Shown: piece by piece, positions 16,750-23,798 of the stretch
How the letters are laid out: each line of letters starts with the position of its first letter
Numbering within the stretch: position 1 is the first letter of the stretch
Source: Polaromonas sp.
GTDB lineage: Bacteria > Pseudomonadota > Gammaproteobacteria > Burkholderiales > Burkholderiaceae
DNA: 53,482 bases
Direction: 5' to 3'
Assembly: GCA_013823505.1 (NCBI GenBank)
Contig: PNMH01000020.1
Location: 1 to 53,482, forward strand
The notes under the pieces: generated by a model
Databases searched by the model: none
What the model saw: only the letters and a program-made list of their open reading frames with translations
What the model was told of the DNA's origin: nothing
Translations under genes and position numbers: made by a program

Positions 16750-16867
16750 GAAGGGGTTGGATTTTGGTTGGGGTATGCGTGTGTTGTATCTCCAAACGCA
16801 TGCAGAATGATTCAAAACCAGCGCTGATGGGCAGTACCTCCAGCTGTTTGCTGGTTGAGCTTCAGAG

Positions 16868-17134
16868 ATGCACGCCATGTTCAAACCTTTGTCCCCGCAA
16901 GCCTGCTCCGTCAGCATCGAACCCTTGCACATGTATTGCAAGACACTGCGGTACGAAGATGCTCAAGGTCAGTTTTCCGTTGTCGTCGAGTACGACGTCC
17001 ATGGAGATGTTCTTTTGTGGGAACTTGACATTCCCGCCGATGAGGCGAGACGCAAAGAAGTGATTGAAAACATGGAGTCATTTCTTGCCAAGGGTCCACG
17101 AAAGCTTCGTGTCGCTTGGAAGCAGTCGAGATGA
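16868..17134 (+). CDS. small hypothetical protein
   Basis: An 88-residue reading frame that I do not recognise. Predicted strands and helices alternate (YEDAQGQFSVVVEYDVHGDVLLWELDIPADEARRKEVIENMESFLA), which looks like a real compact protein. It ends in a basic tail. It has two possible starts, 16868 and 16877, and no clear ribosome site. Codon use is less GC-biased than in neighbouring genes. It stands alone between the divergent deacetylase gene and a PPC-domain gene 89 bases further on. Confidence 0.5.
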   Translation: MHAMFKPLSPQACSVSIEPLHMYCKTLRYEDAQGQFSVVVEYDVHGDVLLWELDIPADEARRKEVIENMESFLAKGPRKLRVAWKQSR

Positions 17135-17223
17135 GGATTTTCCCCTCTTGGCATCTGGGTTCGGGCGGTTCTCTTTTCGCCTGCCGACATTGACCAACAA
17201 ACCAGCCGAACCACAGCCACTTC

Positions 17224-17622
17224 ATGCTGTTCGTCCCTCTTCGACTCTCCCCCGGCACCGACCTGCGACGCGCCCTGGAAGCGCTCTTGGCCAGCCACGG
17301 CACGGACTCCGCCTTCGTGGTGGCTGGCATCGGCAGCCTTGTGGAGGCCAGCCTTCGGTACGCCGACGCTCCCGACACCATCACGCTCGACGGGCCGCTG
17401 GAAATCGTGAGCTTGTCCGGCACGTTGAGTGCGGCCGGTGCCCATCTGCACGTGTCGGTGTCCGACGCGGCGGGTCGCGTGTTCGGAGGGCACCTGGGCC
17501 ACGGCAGCACGGTCAGAACCACGGCCGAGGTGTTGCTGGCGCTGCTGCTGAACGGAGCGCTCACCCGCGAGCACGATCCGGCAACGGGATTCAACGAACT
17601 GGTGGTTCGGCCCCTTCTGTGA
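17224..17622 (+). CDS. PPC domain (DUF296) protein
   Basis: A 132-residue single-domain protein of the PPC/DUF296 group, recognised from the opening LRLSPGTDLRRALEALLASHGTDSAFVVAGIGSLVEASLRYAD, the segment LSLSGTLSAAGAHLHVSVSDAAGRVFGGHLGHGSTV and the C-terminal strand. The fold forms trimers; it was named from plant AT-hook proteins, and bacterial members have no AT hook and no known role. The two His in GAHLH and the one in GGHLGHG are the conserved putative metal ligands. It begins a loose group with the GNAT and isochorismatase genes. Confidence 0.85.
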   Translation: MLFVPLRLSPGTDLRRALEALLASHGTDSAFVVAGIGSLVEASLRYADAPDTITLDGPLEIVSLSGTLSAAGAHLHVSVSDAAGRVFGGHLGHGSTVRTTAEVLLALLLNGALTREHDPATGFNELVVRPLL

Positions 17623-17627
17623 ACAAC

Positions 17628-18113
17628 ATGAACATCCACTCTGGGTACCTGCCTGGTTGCATCGGTCGCGTGGTGGAAATGCACGCCAGCTTTTACGCAC
17701 GCACGGTGGGTTTTGGCGCGCCGTTCGAAGCCAAGGTCGCGACCGAGTTGTCGGCGTTCTGCCTGCGCTTCGATCCGCAGCACGACGGACTCTGGCTGGC
17801 CCAGGACGCCGCCGGTGTTCAGGGCTCGGTGATCATCGATGGCGCGCACCACGCGGAGGCTGGGGCGCACCTGCGCTGGTTCATCACCTCGGACGCTTCC
17901 CGGGGCCAGGGCGTGGGTGGCCAGCTGCTGTGTGCTGCCATGGACTTCTGCCGCGAGCGGGGATATCGCAAGGTCTTCCTCTGGACGTTTGACGAACTGC
18001 ACGCAGCGCGTCACCTGTACGAAAAACACGGCTTCGTGCTGGCGCGCACGCAACGGGGATCGCAGTGGGGCAAGGAAGTCAACGAACAGCTCTTCATGCT
18101 TGACGGGACATGA
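17628..18113 (+). CDS. GNAT family N-acetyltransferase
   Basis: A 161-residue acetyltransferase. The acetyl-CoA pyrophosphate-binding motif SRGQGVGGQLL follows the strand AHLRWFITS, and motif B ends in HLYEKHGFVLARTQ. The N-terminal half (LPGCIGRVVEMHASFYARTVGFGAPFEAKVATELSAF) matches GNATs sometimes found fused to MarR domains, but no such domain is present here. Substrate unknown. The ATG at 17628 is used; a GTG three codons earlier is equally possible. Confidence 0.88.
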   Translation: MNIHSGYLPGCIGRVVEMHASFYARTVGFGAPFEAKVATELSAFCLRFDPQHDGLWLAQDAAGVQGSVIIDGAHHAEAGAHLRWFITSDASRGQGVGGQLLCAAMDFCRERGYRKVFLWTFDELHAARHLYEKHGFVLARTQRGSQWGKEVNEQLFMLDGT

Positions 18114-18168
18114 TCCCCGTCGGCAACGTCCGTGCACCGCGGGGTTGCGATGCGTCAAACTCGACCCC

Positions 18169-18708
18169 ATGAAAACCGCTCTGCTCATCATCGACGTTCA
18201 ACAAGGCCTGTGCGAAGGCGAGGGCCGGGCGTTCGAGTCCGACGAGGTGATCGCGCGCATCAACCGCGTGGCCGTCCGCGTGCGCAACGCAGGTTGTCCT
18301 GTGGTGTTCATCCAGCACGAGTCCCAAGCCGGCTACCTGGAGCACGGCAGCCGCGAGTGGCAGCTGGCCGATGGCTTGCAGGCGGAGTTGGGTGATTTGC
18401 GGGTGCGCAAGACGACACCGGACGCCTTCCTGAACACCGACCTTGACGCGCTGCTCAAGGCGCACGGCGTGTGTGAGCTGATCGTCTGCGGCATGCACAG
18501 CGAGTTTTGCGTGGACACCACCACCCGACGTGCGCTCGCACTGGGCTACCCGGTGACCCTGGTGGCCGATGCCCACACCTCGGCGGGCAACGCGGTGCTC
18601 ACGCCGCGCCAGGTGATCGCTCACCACAACGCGACGTTGACGAACATCTCCAGCTTCGGGCCACGGGTGCGGGCTGTCGCCAGCGCCGATGTGCAAATCG
18701 ACGCTTGA
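18169..18708 (+). CDS. cysteine hydrolase, isochorismatase-like family
   Basis: A 179-residue hydrolase with the full Asp-Lys-Cys triad: Asp9 (LLIIDVQQG), Lys81 (VRKTTPDAF) and Cys114 (GMHSEFCVDTTTR). The SEFCVDTTTRRALALGYPVTLVADAHTS block is typical of the nicotinamidase/isochorismatase superfamily. The exact substrate is unknown; single-domain members of this type usually split amides. It is 55 bases after the GNAT gene and convergent with the crotonase gene. Confidence 0.92.
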   Translation: MKTALLIIDVQQGLCEGEGRAFESDEVIARINRVAVRVRNAGCPVVFIQHESQAGYLEHGSREWQLADGLQAELGDLRVRKTTPDAFLNTDLDALLKAHGVCELIVCGMHSEFCVDTTTRRALALGYPVTLVADAHTSAGNAVLTPRQVIAHHNATLTNISSFGPRVRAVASADVQIDA

Positions 18709-18717
18709 ATCGATCGC

Positions 18718-19560
18718 TCAGCCCAGCGACTTGAAGGACTGCAGGGCCGAGAGCGGCTTGAAATCGCCCGCGCGTTTGTCCTTCATGGCCGCGATCGCCT
18801 CGCGCACATGCGCGTTGCTCCAGACCGCGCCCTGAAGCCAGCCCATCTGGCGCAGGCTGTCCTCCACCGAGTGGTCGCGTGCGTAGTTCACCGCCTGTTT
18901 GGTACCCCAGATGGCCACTGGCGGTTTGGACGCGATCTCTTTGGCGCACTGCAGCGCCGCGGCCACCGTGGCCTCGTGGGTGTCGAACACTTCGTTGACC
19001 AGGCCGTGGCCCATCGCCTTGTCCGCGCTCAAGCGCCTTCCGGTGTAGGCCAGCTCTTTCACCACCGCCAGCGGGATCAGCTTGGGCAGGCGCTGCAGCG
19101 TGCCCACGTCGGCCACCATGCCGATGTTGATTTCCTGGATGCAGAAGAACGCGTCGGCCGCTGCATACCGGATGCAGGCGGCGGTGACCATGTCGACCGC
19201 ACCACCGATGCAGCCGCCCTGGATGGCGCAGATCACCGGAATGCGCAGGTTCTCGATTTTCGTGAAGGTGGCCTGCATGTCGGTGAGCAGGTCGAAGATG
19301 GCGGCGCGGCCTTCCGGGCTCTGGTCGTCCATGCTGATGGCGCCTGCAAAGGTCTCCAGCGACATGCCGGCGCTGAAGTGTTTGCCGGTGCTGCTGATGA
19401 CGAGCGCCCGTGCCGTGCCTTCGTTGTGCAGCTGCGTCAGCACCTCGTCAAGCTCGCGCCAGAAGGTGGGGTTCATGGTGTTGAGCTCGGCGGGGCGGCT
19501 CATCACGAGGTGGGCGACATGGTCGGCCATGTCGAGCGCAAAGCAGGTGGATGTGTTCAT
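18718..19560 (-). CDS. crotonase family protein, probable delta3,5-delta2,4-dienoyl-CoA isomerase
   Basis: A 280-residue crotonase. Oxyanion-hole motifs are FSAGMSL (near 63-67) and GGCIGGAVDM (116-124). Acidic residues Asp123, Glu143 and Asp151 have exactly the spacing (20 and 8) of the Asp176/Glu196/Asp204 set of rat ECH1, which shifts conjugated dienoyl-CoA double bonds, so dienoyl-CoA isomerase is more likely than plain enoyl-CoA hydratase. It would act in the breakdown of unsaturated fatty acids. The start at 19560 is the only ATG in keeping with the family length. Confidence 0.87.
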   Translation of the reverse strand: MNTSTCFALDMADHVAHLVMSRPAELNTMNPTFWRELDEVLTQLHNEGTARALVISSTGKHFSAGMSLETFAGAISMDDQSPEGRAAIFDLLTDMQATFTKIENLRIPVICAIQGGCIGGAVDMVTAACIRYAAADAFFCIQEINIGMVADVGTLQRLPKLIPLAVVKELAYTGRRLSADKAMGHGLVNEVFDTHEATVAAALQCAKEIASKPPVAIWGTKQAVNYARDHSVEDSLRQMGWLQGAVWSNAHVREAIAAMKDKRAGDFKPLSALQSFKSLG

Positions 19561-19615
19561 GGTGGATCAATGTAGTCCGCGGGCGGCCCGGTGACCTGTC
19601 GCGGGTTGGACGCGG

Positions 19616-19894
19616 TCAGTCGGCCAGATCGATCCAGTCGCAGCGCAGGCGGTGCGCCGCGTGCACCCGCTGGCGCCAGCGCACGTACAGACCCGGCGTC
19701 CAGATGCCCAACACGCACACGGGCAGCAGCCACAGGGTCTCCATGATCACGACGGGCATGCAACCCACCCAGCCCATCAGCCACGCGGTGAGCACGCCGT
19801 CCCAGAGCTGGTGTTCCAGCGGGTGCTCCTCGCGATGCGCCGCGTGCCAGCGCTTGATGCGCTCCAGTTCATCCAGTCTCATGAAAAGATGCAT
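19616..19894 (-). CDS. small hypothetical membrane protein
   Basis: A 92-residue protein with a charged N-terminal helix (RLDELERIKRWHAAHREEHPLEHQLWDG) and two likely membrane segments (VLTAWLMGWVGCMPVVIM and LWLLPVCVLGIWTPGLYV), then a basic tail. No family is recognised. A start at 19882 is also possible. It lies between the dinB and crotonase genes on the same strand. Confidence 0.6.
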   Translation of the reverse strand: MHLFMRLDELERIKRWHAAHREEHPLEHQLWDGVLTAWLMGWVGCMPVVIMETLWLLPVCVLGIWTPGLYVRWRQRVHAAHRLRCDWIDLAD

Positions 19895-19976
19895 GGCAGA
19901 CCCCCGGAATGCCGGCCGACATTGGTGTTCTGCCAATGTAGGTTTGGCGTCGGAAGCCGTCAACCGGTGCGGCTCG

Positions 19977-21224
19977 TCAGAACAGCTGGTCCGCCAGGGC
20001 AGAGGGCGCCTCGGTGGCGGCGAGTTCGCCCGCCTTGGCCAGGGAGCCCACGCGCACACCCAGCAGCCGGATGCGCCGGGAGAGATCCACCCGCTTGAGG
20101 CACAGGCCGGCGTGGCGGCGGATGGTGGCGGGGTCCTGTGTGAAGTGGTCGATGGTGGTGTCGCGTGTCACGCCCTGGAAGTTGTCGTAGCGCAGCTTGA
20201 TGCCGATGGTCTTGCCCGCGTAACCCTTGGCGTTCAGGTCGTTGGCCACCTGTTCACACAGCCGCGTGAAGATGGCGCCGAGTTCGGCGCGGTCGCGCAC
20301 GGCGTGCAGGTCGCGCTCGAAGGTGGTCTCGCGGCTCATGCTCACCGGCTCGCTCTCGGTCTGCACGGGTCGATCGTCCCGACCCCAGGACACCTCGTGC
20401 AGCCAGGCGCCGTAGCTCTTGCCGAAGTGTTCCATCAACCAGCCGCGCTCGCGCTGCGCGAGTTCGCCAATCGTGTGGATGCCGTGGCCCTGCAGCTTGG
20501 CGTCGGCCTTGGGGCCCACGCCGTTGATCTTGCGGCAGGGCAGCGGCCAGATCAGCGTTTGCAGGTCCTCGGTCTGCACGATGCTGATGCCGTTGGGCTT
20601 GTTGAACTCGCTCGCCATCTTGGCGATGAGCTTGTTGGGCGCCACCCCGATGGAACAGGTGAGCCCGGTGGCCTGGAAGATGCTCTTCTGGATCAGGCGC
20701 GCCAGCACGCGCCCGCCCTCGCGCTGGCCGCCAGGCACGTGGGTGAAGTCGATGTAGACCTCGTCCACCCCCCGGTCTTCGACCACCGGTGCGATCTCGC
20801 GGATGGTGCTCTTGAACAGGCGCGAGATGCGGCGCACTTCCTCAAAGTCCACCGGCAGCAGGATGGCCTGCGGGCACAGCTTGGCGGCTTTCATCAGCCC
20901 CATGGCCGAGCCCACGCCGAACTGGCGCGCCGCGTAGGTGGCGGTGGTGGCCACGCCGCGCCCGGTGTAGCCTGCGAGGCGCGGAAAGAAGTCGACCGGG
21001 ATGTGGTCCAGGCTGTCGGTGGCCCATTCGCGGTCGGGGTAGGCTTCGCGCAGGCGCTCCAGCAGGTCGTCCGCGCGTCGGCGTCCGCCGCCAATCACCA
21101 CCGGCAGGCCCTTGAGTTGCGGATACCGCAGCAACTCCACCGACGCGAAAAACGCGTCCATGTCCAGGTGGGCGATGCGCCTGGGCAGAGGCTGGTCGGG
21201 TGGGGATTGCACGCGGTCGAGCAT
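19977..21224 (-). CDS. dinB: DNA polymerase IV (Y family) with an extra segment in the fingers/palm
   Basis: A 415-residue error-prone polymerase for translesion synthesis. Catalytic acids are Asp21/Asp23 (HLDMDAFFASVE) and Asp154-Glu155 (GVDEVYID). The thumb reads KINGVGPKADAKLQGHGIHTIGEL and the little finger begins near ETTFERDL. Residues about 47-88 (GRRRADDLLERLREAYPDREW...) lie between the usual VVIGG and GVATTATYAARQFGV and are an insertion of about 40 residues compared with the 351-residue E. coli enzyme. ATG 21224 is used because the catalytic strand follows soon after; the open frame continues far upstream without similarity. No clear LexA box was seen in the 64-base space to the divergent gene. 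Confidence 0.93.
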   Translation of the reverse strand: MLDRVQSPPDQPLPRRIAHLDMDAFFASVELLRYPQLKGLPVVIGGGRRRADDLLERLREAYPDREWATDSLDHIPVDFFPRLAGYTGRGVATTATYAARQFGVGSAMGLMKAAKLCPQAILLPVDFEEVRRISRLFKSTIREIAPVVEDRGVDEVYIDFTHVPGGQREGGRVLARLIQKSIFQATGLTCSIGVAPNKLIAKMASEFNKPNGISIVQTEDLQTLIWPLPCRKINGVGPKADAKLQGHGIHTIGELAQRERGWLMEHFGKSYGAWLHEVSWGRDDRPVQTESEPVSMSRETTFERDLHAVRDRAELGAIFTRLCEQVANDLNAKGYAGKTIGIKLRYDNFQGVTRDTTIDHFTQDPATIRRHAGLCLKRVDLSRRIRLLGVRVGSLAKAGELAATEAPSALADQLF

Positions 21225-21288
21225 AGCGGGATTACCATGGTGCGAGACGCTGGCCACCGGCCGGCGCACCGCTTCAGGAGGACATTTC

Positions 21289-22014
21289 ATGAACACCATC
21301 GCCCGCCTCGTCACCGCTGTGTTGATCGCCGCCGGCATTGCCGTGGCCGGCTTCGCCGTGAGCCAGGGACTGGAGCGTTTTCGCATGTCGGACCGCTCGG
21401 TCACGGTCAAGGGCCTGGCCGAAAAGGACGTGGAAAGCGACTTCGCCGTGTGGACGCTGTCGTTCCGCCGCGCCGGCAACGATTTCGGCGGCGTGCAGCA
21501 GGCGCTGGCGGGCGACCGGGACAAGGTGATGGCGTTCCTGAAGGCGCGTGGTTTCACCGACGCCGAAGTGGAAGCCAAGCCCCTGCAGGTGCAGGACCTG
21601 TTCACCCGCGAATACGCACAGGGCAACCAGCCATTCCGCTTCAATGGCACCGGTCAGGTGCTGGTGAAATCGGCCCGGGTGACCGAGGTGGAGGGCGCCG
21701 CGCGCGCGGTGGACCCGCTGATCCAGGCCGGTGTGCAGTTGGGTGGCGAGAACGAGGGCGGCCGCAGTGGCCCGCGTTTCCAGTTGCGCGGCTTCAACGA
21801 CATCAAGGCGCCGCTGCTGGCCGAGGCCACGCGCAACGCTCGCGAACAGGCCGACAAATTCGCGGCCGAGGCAGGCGCCGAACTCGGCCCGCTGAAGAAC
21901 GCCAACCAGGGCGTGATCCGCATCACCGGCGACGACGGCAACGATTTCGACGACGGCAGCTCGCGCATCAAGCGGCTGCGGGTGGTGAGCACCTTCGAAT
22001 ACGAACTGAAGTGA
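21289..22014 (+). CDS. SIMPL domain protein (YggE/DUF541 family)
   Basis: A 241-residue exported or membrane-anchored protein. An N-terminal hydrophobic segment (VTAVLIAAGIAVAGFAVSQGL) is followed by the DUF541/SIMPL domain from SVTVKGLAEKDVESDFAVWTLSFR, with LLAEATRNAREQADKFAAEAGAELGPL as the usual long helix. Related YggE protects against oxidative stress by an unknown route. AGGAGGA precedes ATG 21289. It is divergent from dinB and convergent with the RskA-like gene. Confidence 0.9.
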   Translation: MNTIARLVTAVLIAAGIAVAGFAVSQGLERFRMSDRSVTVKGLAEKDVESDFAVWTLSFRRAGNDFGGVQQALAGDRDKVMAFLKARGFTDAEVEAKPLQVQDLFTREYAQGNQPFRFNGTGQVLVKSARVTEVEGAARAVDPLIQAGVQLGGENEGGRSGPRFQLRGFNDIKAPLLAEATRNAREQADKFAAEAGAELGPLKNANQGVIRITGDDGNDFDDGSSRIKRLRVVSTFEYELK

Positions 22015-22021
22015 GCGAGCC

Positions 22022-22534
22022 TCAGATCGCCTTCTGGATCAGCCAACCCTGGAACAGATAGGGCAACCGTGGCCCCGCTGCTTCGGGCACGCCGCCCTTG
22101 TTCTCCACACTGATGGCCAGCTTGGTCACACCGGCCAGCTGCGCTTCTTTCGCCGGCAGCTGCAGCGTCTTGAACTTGCTCTGAATCACACCGAGCGAGC
22201 GCGGGGGCTTGCCGGCCGAAAGGGCCCACAGCTGCATGCTGTCTTCGCGCCCCTCTTTCACCTCGTTGAGCCGCTGCACCTGCAACACGCCCGCTTGCGG
22301 ATCCAGGGTGACCAGCAGGGCGGGCAGTTCCTGCGCGTCGAGCAGCACCGACACGTAGCGAACCTGCGGCGTGACCGCCAGCCGCTCCTGCAGGTGCACG
22401 ATCTGGGCCTTGAGCTGCTCGTACATGCTGGCCATGGTGGCCGCGCCCACCAGCAGCACCAGCGCCAGCACCACGCTGATGCCCAGCCACAGCTTGGACG
22501 TGCGGGGCTTGTGCGCCGGCGCGGTGGTGTTCAT
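22022..22534 (-). CDS. RskA C-terminal domain protein lacking the sigma-binding region
   Basis: A 170-residue membrane protein: 14 cytoplasmic residues, one membrane segment (about 15-37) and a periplasmic RskA domain (ALSAGKPPRSLGVIQSKFKTLQL, ISVENKGGVPEAAGP). The end LFQGWLIQKAI mirrors LFKGALIQKML of the full anti-sigma factor at 11895-12674, so the two are paralogues. Without the N-terminal anti-sigma domain it cannot bind a sigma factor in the normal way, and no sigma gene is adjacent. Its start overlaps the stop of the lactate dehydrogenase gene (ATGA), which implies co-expression. Confidence 0.85.
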   Translation of the reverse strand: MNTTAPAHKPRTSKLWLGISVVLALVLLVGAATMASMYEQLKAQIVHLQERLAVTPQVRYVSVLLDAQELPALLVTLDPQAGVLQVQRLNEVKEGREDSMQLWALSAGKPPRSLGVIQSKFKTLQLPAKEAQLAGVTKLAISVENKGGVPEAAGPRLPYLFQGWLIQKAI

Positions 22535-23691
22535 GACTGTCCCGTCGGGAAGGTGCCCGGCAACAAAATCGACTTGTCCACCGTCTCGATGTTGGTGTGA
22601 CCGCAAAACGCCATGGTGAGGTCGAGCTCGCGGTGGATGATCTGCAGGCACTTGGACACGCCTGCTTCGCCCATCGCGCCCAGCCCGTAGAGCATGGGTC
22701 GGCCGATGTAGACACCTCGCGCGCCCAGGGCACGCGCTTTGAGCACGTCCTGACCGCTGCGGATGCCGCCGTCCATGTGCACCTCGATCTGGCTGCCCAC
22801 GGTGTCGACGATGGCCGGCAGGGCTTCAATGCTGCTCTGCGCTCCGTCGAGCTGGCGCCCGCCGTGGTTGCTCACGATCAGAGCGTCGGCGCCCGAGGCC
22901 ACCGACAGCCTGGCGTCTTCCACATCCTGGATGCCTTTGAGGATCAGCTTGCCGCCCCAGCGCTTCTTGATCCACTCCACGTCGCCCCAGTTGAGCGCCG
23001 GGTCGAACTGTTTGGCGGTCCACTCGCTCAAGCTGCCCATGTTCTCCACGCCGCTGACATGGCCCACGATGTTGCCGAACTGCTTGCGTTTCGTGCCCAA
23101 CATGCCCAGCGCCCAGCGCGGCTTGCTGGCGATGTTGATCATGTTGGCGATGGTGAGCTTGGGCGGGGCCGACAGGCCGTTTTTCAGGTCCTTGTGGCGC
23201 TGGCCGAGGATTTGCAAATCGAGCGTGAGCACCAGCGCGGCACACTTGGCGGCCTTGGCGCGGTCGATCAGGCGTTCGATGAAAGCGCGGTCCTTCATCA
23301 CATAGAGCTGGAACCAGAAACCTTCGCCTGCGTGCTGTGCCACGTCTTCGATGGAGCAGATGCTCATGGTGGAGAGCGTGAACGGGATGCCCATCTTCTT
23401 GGCGGCGCGCGCGGCCAGGATCTCACCGTCGGCGTGTTGCATGCCGGTCAGGCCCGTGGGCGCGATGGCCACCGGCATCGCCACCTCCTGGCCCACCATG
23501 GTGGTGCTGGTGCTGCGGTTTTCCATGTTCACCGCCACCCGCTGGCGCAGCTTGATCTTCTGGAAGTCCTCGCTGTTGGCGCGGTAGGTGCCTTCGGTCC
23601 AGGAGCCGCTGTCGGCGTAGTCGTAGAACATGCGTGGGACGCGCCTCTGGGCGAGCACGCGCAGGTCTTCGACGGTGGTGATGACGGTCAT
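22531..23691 (-). CDS. lldD: FMN-dependent L-lactate dehydrogenase / alpha-hydroxy-acid oxidase family
   Basis: A 386-residue flavoprotein that oxidises L-lactate or another 2-hydroxy acid and passes electrons to the quinone pool. Active-site residues are His276 and Arg279 in SNHGGRQLDG, Tyr24 in MFYDYADSGSW, the FMN-binding IAPTGLTGM segment, and Lys252 in LKGIQDVEDA. The hallmark VHMDGGIRSGQDVLKARALGA lies near 315. Length matches LldD. The lld regulator and permease are not adjacent; instead a small RskA-like protein is coupled downstream. The specific substrate is not certain. Confidence 0.9.
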   Translation of the reverse strand: MTVITTVEDLRVLAQRRVPRMFYDYADSGSWTEGTYRANSEDFQKIKLRQRVAVNMENRSTSTTMVGQEVAMPVAIAPTGLTGMQHADGEILAARAAKKMGIPFTLSTMSICSIEDVAQHAGEGFWFQLYVMKDRAFIERLIDRAKAAKCAALVLTLDLQILGQRHKDLKNGLSAPPKLTIANMINIASKPRWALGMLGTKRKQFGNIVGHVSGVENMGSLSEWTAKQFDPALNWGDVEWIKKRWGGKLILKGIQDVEDARLSVASGADALIVSNHGGRQLDGAQSSIEALPAIVDTVGSQIEVHMDGGIRSGQDVLKARALGARGVYIGRPMLYGLGAMGEAGVSKCLQIIHRELDLTMAFCGHTNIETVDKSILLPGTFPTGQS

Positions 23692-23798
23692 GGGGTCTCC
23701 AATGTTGTTCGGACGGGTCTCAGCCGCATGGTAGCGGCGGCCCCGACAAATGGCTTGTGAAAGCGGGACAGGGCCGTTTGAAATTTTTGGTGGTGGGC

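Noticed and set aside
21225..21288. LexA box between dinB and the SIMPL gene
   Set aside because: No CTGT-N8-ACAG-like palindrome was found in the 64-base space.
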